A DNA stretch of 12,161 nt from the NCBI GenBank assembly GCA_050743865.1, contig JBOGGE010000135.1, forward strand, positions 1 to 12,161. Reading direction: 5' to 3'. Made by a program: the position numbers and the translations under genes. The stretch comes from DAHUZJ01 sp050743865 (GTDB lineage Bacteria > Actinomycetota > Acidimicrobiia > Acidimicrobiales > RAAP-2). The notes beneath the pieces were generated by a model that saw nothing but the letters and a program-made list of their open reading frames with translations, ran no database searches and was not told where the DNA came from. The first letter of the stretch is position 1. The number at the start of each line of letters is the position of its first letter. Shown in pieces: positions 1 to 5,409 of this stretch.

Positions 1-230
1 GGTCGAGGGTGGCGGGTGCCGGGGTGGCGGGTGCCGGGGTGGCGGGTGCCGGGGTGGCGGGTGCGAGCCCGGCTCAAGATGGCGGCAGTGAGGAGACGGT
101 CGGCGCCTCGGTCGTCGGCCGGCCGGAGGGCGATGGCACTCGGGACGACAGCCCGGAGGACGAGGAGCTGGCGGCGTACAACCGCTACCTGGCGGAGCTC
201 AACGCCACCGGGCGTCCCAAACGCTGGTGA
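1..230 (+). CDS. C-terminal end of an unrecognised protein (5' partial)
   Basis: The reading frame that stops with TGA at 228-230 is open to the left edge, so the gene very probably begins before the window. GTG codons at 9, 24, 39 and 54 are repeat units rather than convincing starts. The visible part starts with a VAGAG pentapeptide tandem repeat, followed by an acidic hydrophilic tail rich in Glu, Asp and Ser, and ends in AAYNRYLAELNATGRPKRW. That ending looks like the cytoplasmic tail of a larger actinobacterial protein, possibly a membrane protein, but no domain is visible and I do not recognise the family. The downstream MFS gene begins about 170 bp later, so an operon link is uncertain. 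A different reading frame across the same repeat is a shadow. Confidence 0.6.
   Translation, partial: SRVAGAGVAGAGVAGAGVAGASPAQDGGSEETVGASVVGRPEGDGTRDDSPEDEELAAYNRYLAELNATGRPKRW
6..65. repeat. 15-bp tandem repeat, four copies
   Basis: Unit ggggtggcgggtgcc occurs at 6-20 (first base a instead of g), 21-35, 36-50 and 51-65 (last base differs). The 15-bp period keeps the reading frame and encodes VAGAG repeats in the partial gene at the left edge. The near identity of the units suggests recent slippage or expansion. Confidence 0.9.
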
Positions 231-345
231 GCGTCGAAGCGCCGCTGCGGCGACCCTCCCGGATCGATCCGCACGGCCGGCCCGGAGCCATCGGGCGATA
301 GGGTGACCAAGGGGGCTCGCGGAGACGTGCCGGCCGCCCTCCTGG

Positions 346-383
346 CGTGCTGACTCAGCAGGCGCGTGCTGACCCATCAGGCC
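346..383. promoter_or_regulatory. 19-bp tandem direct repeat with palindrome upstream of the MFS gene
   Basis: Positions 346-364 and 365-383 are two adjacent 19-bp units that match at 16 of 19 bases, both starting cgtgctgac. The first unit contains the perfect odd palindrome TGCTGACTCAGCA (348-360); the second has a decayed version (367-379). The pair ends just before the AGGAG ribosome-binding site (385-389) of the efflux transporter. Transporters of this class are often controlled by a local TetR- or MarR-type repressor binding such operators, but no regulator gene is visible in the window. The operator role is inference; the repeat itself is plain. The rest of 231-398 shows no gene. Confidence 0.4.
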
Positions 384-398
384 CAGGAGCGGACGCTG

Positions 399-1940
399 AT
401 GCCGTCACGGCACATGAACCAGAAGATCGCCGTCAGCGTCGTCTACGTCGCGGTCCTGTTCATGGCCATCATGGACAGCACCATCGTCAACGTGGCACTG
501 CCGACGCTCGGGCACGAATTCCACACGACCAGCGACGCAGTGGACGGCGTGGTCATCGCCTACCTGGTGAGCCTGGCCGCCTTCATCCCGACGTCCGGGT
601 GGCTCGGGGACCGTCTCGGGGGACGGCGGGTCCTCCTGGGCTCGATCGTTCTGTTCGCCGGAGCCTCGGCGTTGTGCGGGATCGCGTCGAGCCTCGGAGA
701 GCTCGTGGTGTTCCGGGTCCTCCAAGGCATCGGGGGCGGGCTCATGACCCCGGTCGGCATGGCGATGCTGTGGCGGGTCTTCCCTCCGGCCGAGCGCATC
801 CACGCGTCGAGCATCCTCGTCATCCCGACGGCGCTGGCGCCGGCGGTGGGACCCGTCCTCGGCGGCGTGTTCGTGACCGACGTCTCGTGGCGCTGGGTCT
901 TCTACGTGAACGTCCCGATCGGGCTCGGCGTGCTGGCCTTCGGCCTGGTGTTCCTCGCCGACCAGCGGCTCGACCGTGCCGGCACCTTCGACTTCCGAGG
1001 TTTCCTGCTGGCGGGGGCGGGCTTGGCCCTCCTCATGTACGGGGTGTCGGAGGGTCCCCTCAAGGGCTGGGCGAGCGGGCAGATCGTGGTGACCTGCGCC
1101 ATCGGGGCGGCAATGCTCGTGGCGCTGGTCTTCGTCGAGCTGCGGCGGCACGAACCCCTCCTCGACCTCCGGCTGCTGCGCGACCGCCTCTTCTCGGTGT
1201 CCAACGGCGTGATGTTCCTGGCGTCCATCGCGTTCATCGGCACCATCTACATGGTGTCGCTCTTCTATCAGGACGGCCTGGGCCTCAGTGCGCTGGCGTC
1301 CGGGTTGAGCACGTTCCCCGAGGCGCTGGGCGTGATGCTGGGCGCCGAGATCACGGCGAAGCGCCTTTACCCCGTGCTCGGGCCCCGCCGGATCATTTGC
1401 GGGGGCCTGGTGGTGACGGCGGCGGGGATGGTCCTGCTCCTGGCGATCGGACCGGGCACGAACCTGTGGTGGGCCCGGCTGATCCTCTTCCTCATCGGCC
1501 TCGGGATGTCGGGCGTGTTCATCCCGACGCAGACCGCAGCGTTCGCCACCATCTCGCAGGACGACATGGGCGGCGCCTCCACGCTCTTCAACACCCAGCG
1601 CCAGCTCGGCGGTGCCGTGGGGGTGGCCGTGCTCACGACCGTGCTGGCCGCCGTTGGGCCGTTCTCCCATGCGGGCGGTCACCTGGTGGCGAACCTCACC
1701 TCGTACCGGGTGGCCTTCCTGGCGGCGGCGGCGGTGGCGCTGGTGGGAGCCGGGCTCTCACTCCGGATCCGCGACCAGGACGCGGCGTCGACGATCACGC
1801 GGTGGCGGGCCGCGGAGCCGTGCGACCAGAGCGGGGTCTTGCCGCGAACCGGGCGGCCGGCAACCGCCGACCATGCCCTCGAGGGTTCGGGCGTCGACCG
1901 GCTGGAGGCGGACCGGGCAGCCGCATCTGGACCGTCGTAG
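399..1940 (+). CDS. MFS multidrug efflux transporter, DHA2 (EmrB/QacA) family, 14 TM
   Basis: This 513-residue protein is a proton-driven drug/H+ antiporter of the major facilitator superfamily, acting in the cytoplasmic membrane. Motif D1 (MDSTIVNVALP) lies at about residues 25-35, motif A (GWLGDRLGGRR) at 67-77, the RVLQGIGGG motif B region at 106-114 and the antiporter motif C (GPVLGG) at 151-156. About 14 hydrophobic segments can be counted up to residue ~455, as expected for DHA2 rather than 12-TM DHA1. I chose ATG 399 because AGGAG sits at 385-389 with 9-nt spacing; GTG 366 would overlap the upstream repeat, and ATG 414 is an alternative. The last ~55 residues are hydrophilic and poorly conserved in style. 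The gene is convergent with the nitronate monooxygenase gene. The substrate cannot be read from sequence. Confidence 0.93.
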   Translation: MPSRHMNQKIAVSVVYVAVLFMAIMDSTIVNVALPTLGHEFHTTSDAVDGVVIAYLVSLAAFIPTSGWLGDRLGGRRVLLGSIVLFAGASALCGIASSLGELVVFRVLQGIGGGLMTPVGMAMLWRVFPPAERIHASSILVIPTALAPAVGPVLGGVFVTDVSWRWVFYVNVPIGLGVLAFGLVFLADQRLDRAGTFDFRGFLLAGAGLALLMYGVSEGPLKGWASGQIVVTCAIGAAMLVALVFVELRRHEPLLDLRLLRDRLFSVSNGVMFLASIAFIGTIYMVSLFYQDGLGLSALASGLSTFPEALGVMLGAEITAKRLYPVLGPRRIICGGLVVTAAGMVLLLAIGPGTNLWWARLILFLIGLGMSGVFIPTQTAAFATISQDDMGGASTLFNTQRQLGGAVGVAVLTTVLAAVGPFSHAGGHLVANLTSYRVAFLAAAAVALVGAGLSLRIRDQDAASTITRWRAAEPCDQSGVLPRTGRPATADHALEGSGVDRLEADRAAASGPS

Positions 1941-1950
1941 CCGGTGCTAG

Positions 1951-1979
1951 CGGTGCCAATCGGCCCGCCGGTGGCACCG
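1951..1979. terminator. Hairpin between convergent genes, candidate bidirectional terminator
   Basis: CGGTGCCA (1951-1958) is the exact reverse complement of TGGCACCG (1972-1979). Within the 13-nt loop, CGG and CCG can pair further. It occupies the 41-bp gap between the MFS stop (1940) and the convergent stop at 1982, where a shared terminator is expected. No T-tract follows on either strand, so this would be a non-canonical GC-rich terminator. Confidence 0.45.
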
Positions 1980-1981
1980 GC

Positions 1982-2941
1982 CTACCCCAGGCGTGCCAGC
2001 AGTCGCTCGGCGCCGCCCGCCAGCTCCCGCACGATGTCGCCGGCCGGTTGCCGGGCGCGCACGGAACCGACCGACTGGCCGGCGTACTGCGCCATGGCGC
2101 CGACGGCGCCGGTGGTGTGCCGCCCCGGCGGCAAGACGGACCGGCGGGGGACGCCGAGGCGCCGGCCGTCGTCGAGCTCGATGTGGCCGGCCGGGTCACC
2201 GGGCATCGCCTCGGCGGCGTCGATGCACGACTGGAGCACCCGGTGGGGGGCGTCCGGCCACTCGACCGAGAAGGTGGTCGTCACCACCGTGTCCTCCGGC
2301 TCGGCAGCGATCAGGGCGTCGACGTAGGCGGGGTGGGCGTCGGCCTCCTCGGCCACCACGAAGCGGGTGCCGACACGGGCCCCCGCCGCCCCGGCCGCCA
2401 GCACCGCCGCCATCGCCCGGGCGCTCCCGATCCCGCCGGCGGCGACCACCGGCACGTCGATCGCCGCCAGCACCTGGTCCAGCAGGACGAGCAGACCGAT
2501 CTCCCCCCGGACGTGGCCTCCGGCCTCCACCCCCTGGGCCACCACGAAGTCGCAGCCGGCATCGGCAGCCATCGCCGCCTCCGACACCGAGCCCACCTGC
2601 CAGCACGCCAGCGCGTGCTGCTCGTGCACCAGGGCGACGAGGGCGGCGTCGGGGTCCCCGTAGAAGAACTCGACCACTCGAGCCCTGCTGGCGGCGACGA
2701 TCACCGCGTCAAGATCGAGAAAGGGAACGAGGAAGTTGTAGCCGACGGGACCCGAAGTACGCGACTCGACCACGTCGAGCGCCGCCGTGGCCGCAGCAGC
2801 GGAGACCACGGGCGACGCCAGCGTCCCGAGCCCACCGGCGGCGGTGACCGCCGCTGCCAGTTCGGGCGTGGCCGTCCCGCCCATCCCCGCCTGCTGCAGC
2901 GGTACCCGGCAGCCCACCAGCTTCGTGAACGCCGTTTCCAT
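1982..2941 (-). CDS. Nitronate monooxygenase / 2-nitropropane dioxygenase-like FMN enzyme
   Basis: The 319-residue product has the TIM-barrel pattern of the nitronate monooxygenase family, which uses FMN and O2 to oxidise alkyl nitronates such as propionate-3-nitronate. Visible landmarks are an N-terminal VPLQQAGMGG strand-loop (residues 13-22), VGYNFLVP (66-73), the catalytic-type motif AQGVEAGGH with His143 (the general base position of class I enzymes), the phosphate-binding VVAAGGI (165-171) and GARVGTRF (187-194). The start is ATG at 2941; an upstream in-frame start at 3133 would add 64 non-conserved residues with no domain. The ribosome-binding site is weak. The family also contains enoyl-ACP reductase II (FabK)-like and other FMN barrels, so the exact substrate is uncertain. 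It is transcribed divergently from the sigma factor operon and converges on the MFS gene, so it is probably monocistronic. Confidence 0.9.
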   Translation of the reverse strand: METAFTKLVGCRVPLQQAGMGGTATPELAAAVTAAGGLGTLASPVVSAAAATAALDVVESRTSGPVGYNFLVPFLDLDAVIVAASRARVVEFFYGDPDAALVALVHEQHALACWQVGSVSEAAMAADAGCDFVVAQGVEAGGHVRGEIGLLVLLDQVLAAIDVPVVAAGGIGSARAMAAVLAAGAAGARVGTRFVVAEEADAHPAYVDALIAAEPEDTVVTTTFSVEWPDAPHRVLQSCIDAAEAMPGDPAGHIELDDGRRLGVPRRSVLPPGRHTTGAVGAMAQYAGQSVGSVRARQPAGDIVRELAGGAERLLARLG

Positions 2942-3373
2942 GCCACGATCATGCCCCGCCGGCCCTGCGCCATGCCGGCGCCCGGAATTTCCCGGTGGGC
3001 CTGCCTCCTTCTCGGGCTCGGCGCCCCTGCGGCCGGGCAACCTCGGCGCCGGGAGACGCCCCACCCGGATCCGGTCAACCACCTCGATGATCCATGGAGC
3101 CCCGCCCGACGTACCGCAAGGTTGATGGCTCACCTGCCAGGAGAGGCGCTAGGAAGGTGGCGTGCCGAGGACCGGTCGACCGCCGACGCCGATGCCGAGC
3201 GAGGCCGGCGATGGCCGCCGCGGCCTGGGAACGGTCGATGCCCTCCGAGCGGCCGGCGCCGCGCACCGCCGGCGCCGGGCCACGGCCCGAGGCCGTCGTT
3301 GAGGGCCGGTCGAGACCGGCGCCCGCCGTCGCCGTACGTCCCCGCCCGACGATCCGGTGGCGGCGACGCCGCC
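2942..3373. promoter_or_regulatory. Divergent intergenic region with inverted repeats, no gene
   Basis: No convincing coding region lies between the monooxygenase start and the sigma factor start; the open frames here lack domains and carry Arg/Pro-rich composition typical of GC-rich shadows. The stretch must hold the promoters for both divergent units. Visible elements are a perfect 10-bp palindrome cggtcgaccg (3173-3182), a hairpin with 9-bp arms at 3253-3261/3270-3278, and the inverted repeat ccggtc-ga-gaccgg (3306-3319) about 55 bp before the sigma factor start. I could not identify a convincing -35/-10 pair for either direction. Confidence 0.5.
3306..3319. promoter_or_regulatory. Inverted repeat ccggtcgagaccgg upstream of the sigma operon
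   Basis: Six-base arms around a GA centre form a near-perfect palindrome 55-68 bp before the GTG start of the sigma factor. Its left half, ccggtcga, recurs at 3172-3179 and at 4673-4680 upstream of the COG4315 gene. It could be an operator or part of an autoregulated promoter. An 8-mer of this composition also turns up by chance in such DNA, so the assignment is weak. Confidence 0.25.
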
Positions 3374-3922
3374 GTGTCCGACGAGGTGCTGCTCTCGGCC
3401 ATGGCGATCGGCGACGACGGGGCCAGCCTGACCTTCGTGCGGCGCTACCAACAGCGGCTCTTCGGCCTGGCGGCGGGGATCGTGGGCGATCCCGTCCTGG
3501 CCGAGGACATCGCCCAGGAGGCGTTCGTCCGGATCTTCCGCCACGCCGTGATGTTCGACCCCCGGAGGGGCCGGGTCAGCCAGTGGGTGCTCGCCATCAC
3601 GCGCAACCTGGCCATCGATGCGCTGCGGAGGCGTCGGGGTGTCCCGACCGACCCCGACGACCACGTGTTCCTCCGCCTCACGAGCACCGATCGACAGCCC
3701 GAGGAGACGGCGATCGGTGGGCGCGACGGGGCGCGGATGCACGACGCCCTGGCCCACCTGCCCCCCGGCCAACGGCGTGCTGTCGTGCTCGCCGCCATGT
3801 ACGGATGGACGGCAGCGGAGATCTCGGCCCACGAGTCGATCCCGCTCGGGACGGCAAAGGGTCGGATCCGGCTCGGTCTGGCCAAGCTGCGCCAGGCCGT
3901 CGTCGCCGAGGACGGGACGTGA
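3374..3922 (+). CDS. ECF-type RNA polymerase sigma-70 factor
   Basis: The 182-residue protein is an extracytoplasmic-function sigma factor, which directs RNA polymerase to a small stress or envelope regulon. Region 2 covers about residues 20-90, with the core-binding and -10-recognition signature AEDIAQEAFVRIF (43-55) and WVLAITRNLAIDALRRRR (71-88). Region 4, the -35-binding helix-turn-helix, covers about 123-176 and includes LPPGQRRAVVLAAMYGWTAAEIS and PLGTAKGRIRLGLAKLR. The start is GTG 3374, chosen because it keeps the usual DEVLLSAMAIGD lead-in helix; ATG 3401 is an alternative that would cut it. The stop overlaps the start of the anti-sigma gene by 4 nt (GTGA), implying translational coupling. 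The architecture resembles SigK/RpoE-type pairs in which the sigma factor is held inactive by a membrane anti-sigma. Target genes are likely its own operon and possibly the secreted gene downstream. Confidence 0.93.
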   Translation: MSDEVLLSAMAIGDDGASLTFVRRYQQRLFGLAAGIVGDPVLAEDIAQEAFVRIFRHAVMFDPRRGRVSQWVLAITRNLAIDALRRRRGVPTDPDDHVFLRLTSTDRQPEETAIGGRDGARMHDALAHLPPGQRRAVVLAAMYGWTAAEISAHESIPLGTAKGRIRLGLAKLRQAVVAEDGT

Positions 3923-4593
3923 CCGAGGGCCACCACACAAAGGGATGCGAGGCGGTCGGAGGCCACTTGGCCGAGCTGGCCCTGGGGATCCTCCCCGGCC
4001 AGGAGCGCTCCGAGGTGCTCGACCACGTGGAAGGGTGCCGGCCCTGCTCGGTGGCGCTGGCCGAGCTCTCGACGGTCGTCGACGCGCTGGCACAGCTGGC
4101 ACCGGGGGCCGAACCGCCGGTCGGGTTCGAAGAGCGGGTCCTCGGCGCCTGTCGGGCCCCGGCTGCGCCCCGGAGGGCTCCGGTCCGGCGCCGGGTCGCC
4201 CTGGCCACGGCGGCAGCCTTGGTCGGCCTCGGTCTCGGTCTGGGCATCGGGACGCTGGTCACCGCACCGCCGGCCAACGGTGGCCGGGCGGTGGTGCCCG
4301 GCGGGCTCGCCTCGGCGCCCCTGCGCTCGGGCGGAGCGGACCTCGGCCGGCTCGTGGTCGTACCCGGACGGCCCTCGTGGGTGCTCATGACGCTCGGCGA
4401 AGGCGTCGGGCACGGTCCGCTCACCTGCCAGGTGACCCTGGCCGGCGGCCGGGTCGAGACGGTCGGGCGGTTCGACCCCCGCCGTGGGTACGACACCTGG
4501 GCCGCACCGCTCGACGTACCGGCCGAGCGGGTGCGGGGCGCCGCCCTGGTGGACGCGGCCGGGCACGTGATCGCCAGCGCGCACCTGACGTAG
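3919..4593 (+). CDS. Membrane-anchored zinc-finger anti-sigma factor
   Basis: The product is 224 residues. The N-terminal cytoplasmic part carries the ZAS motif H36-x3-C40-x2-C43 (HVEGCRPC) with Cys10 or His16 as the likely extra zinc ligand; this domain binds and sequesters the cognate ECF sigma factor. A single transmembrane helix follows at about 93-116, after an Arg-rich stretch (85-92), and then an extracytoplasmic domain of ~105 residues ending in WAAPLDVPAERVRGAALVDA and AGHVIASAHL, the style of RskA-like sensor domains. The GTG start overlaps the sigma stop by 4 nt. Signalling would normally involve proteolysis or a conformational change of the outer domain, releasing the sigma factor. 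Cys78 lies just before the membrane segment. The family is clear; the signal sensed is unknown. Confidence 0.9.
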   Translation: MTEGHHTKGCEAVGGHLAELALGILPGQERSEVLDHVEGCRPCSVALAELSTVVDALAQLAPGAEPPVGFEERVLGACRAPAAPRRAPVRRRVALATAAALVGLGLGLGIGTLVTAPPANGGRAVVPGGLASAPLRSGGADLGRLVVVPGRPSWVLMTLGEGVGHGPLTCQVTLAGGRVETVGRFDPRRGYDTWAAPLDVPAERVRGAALVDAAGHVIASAHLT

Positions 4594-4690
4594 GGACAGC
4601 CAGCCGCCCCTGCCCTCGGACCTGGCCGGGGAGCCGACCGGCCGAGGCGGCGGCGAGGTCGTGCGCGCCCCGCCGGTCGATCTCCGGATG

Positions 4691-4716
4691 CCGCCGTCCC
4701 GCATGCGGGACGGCGG
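4691..4716. promoter_or_regulatory. 26-bp perfect palindrome between anti-sigma and COG4315 genes
   Basis: The arms ccgccgtcccgc and gcgggacggcgg flank a central AT, giving uninterrupted two-fold symmetry over 26 bp. It lies 97 bp after the anti-sigma stop and 79 bp before the next start. No T-tract follows, so a classical terminator is less likely than an operator or an RNA hairpin that ends or attenuates transcription. The 4594-4795 gap otherwise holds no gene. Confidence 0.6.
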
Positions 4717-4795
4717 GCGCACCTCGGGCGTGATCCGTGACCGGCCCCCGTCCGTACTGCCATTGAGAAGCAGCGAGACGAGGGAGATGTTCGAC

Positions 4796-5404
4796 ATGGC
4801 AGGAGGACCGGGTTCGACGGCGGCGGGCGTACGGGGCGGCACGGGCCACCGTCGGGCGGGCGGACACGGGGCGGAGCGCCGCCGGCCGTCCGGGATCCTG
4901 GCGATGAGCGGCCTCGCCGCCGTCGGGCTGGTGGCATCGGGGGCGGCCTTCGCCCCCGGTGCCGGGGCGGCGACGCACCATCACCGGGCGAAGGTCGTGA
5001 TCGCCACCCGGCACGACCACCAACTGGGCACCATCCTCGTGAGCAGGGGCCGGGCGCTCTACTTCATCAAGGGTCACGGGTCGTGCACCGGATCGTGCCT
5101 CCAAGTCTGGAAGGCGGTCGTGCTGCCCAGGGGTGTCAAGCACGCCACGGCGGGCACCGGGGTCAAGAGGTCGAAGCTGGGAGTGGACCACGACGCCGCG
5201 GGCCGCCAAGTCACCTACGGCCGAAAGGCGCTGTACTGGTTCACGGCGGACGGGTCGGGCGGGGAGGTGAACGGCAACGGGGTGAAGGACACAGCCGGCA
5301 CCTGGGCGGTCGCCGTCACCGCCCGGGCCAAGTCGACGGCGCACGTCCCGAGCACGTCGCCGTCGTCGACCACGACGTCCGGCGCCGGGGGCTACGGCTA
5401 CTGA
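4796..5404 (+). CDS. Secreted COG4315 / PF03640-type repeat protein
   Basis: The 202-residue protein has a long positively charged n-region (to ~32), a hydrophobic export segment (33-58, ending GAGA) and two copies of the 'secreted repeat of unknown function'. Repeat 1 is LGTILVSRGRALYFIKG...CTGSC...W (about 78-107); repeat 2 is DAAGRQVTYGRKALYWFTADGSGGEVNGNGV...W (about 132-170). The family motif pairs Leu-Tyr strands with a CxxxC group and Trp; in described members it often occurs in lipoproteins or haem/electron-transfer contexts, but the function is not established. Here there is no lipobox, and the tail is Ser/Thr/Gly-rich, ending GGYGY. ATG 4796 has AGGGAG at 4781-4786 with 9-nt spacing; ATG 4787 directly abuts this site and is less likely. 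It sits downstream of the sigma/anti-sigma pair and 5 bp before the hydroxylase gene, so those two are probably co-transcribed. Confidence 0.85.
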   Translation: MAGGPGSTAAGVRGGTGHRRAGGHGAERRRPSGILAMSGLAAVGLVASGAAFAPGAGAATHHHRAKVVIATRHDHQLGTILVSRGRALYFIKGHGSCTGSCLQVWKAVVLPRGVKHATAGTGVKRSKLGVDHDAAGRQVTYGRKALYWFTADGSGGEVNGNGVKDTAGTWAVAVTARAKSTAHVPSTSPSSTTTSGAGGYGY

Positions 5405-5409
5405 TCCGG

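Noticed and set aside
405..1682. Minus-strand open frame of 425 codons over the MFS gene
   Set aside because: Antisense shadow of a clear 14-TM transporter; His/Asp/Arg/Gln-rich, no domain.
347..3922. Very long plus-strand open frame (1,191 codons) spanning the MFS gene, the monooxygenase and the sigma factor
   Set aside because: Only its last 182 codons (the sigma factor) are real. The rest is Arg/Gly/Pro-rich shadow of genes in other frames.
3445..4842. Long minus-strand open frames over the sigma/anti-sigma genes (also 3678-4937 and 4421-5416)
   Set aside because: No recognisable domain, and they oppose well-supported genes. Long antisense frames are normal at this GC.
5405..5409. Possible fusion of the COG4315 protein and the hydroxylase
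   Set aside because: They are in different frames with a stop at 5402-5404 and a separate GTG start at 5410.
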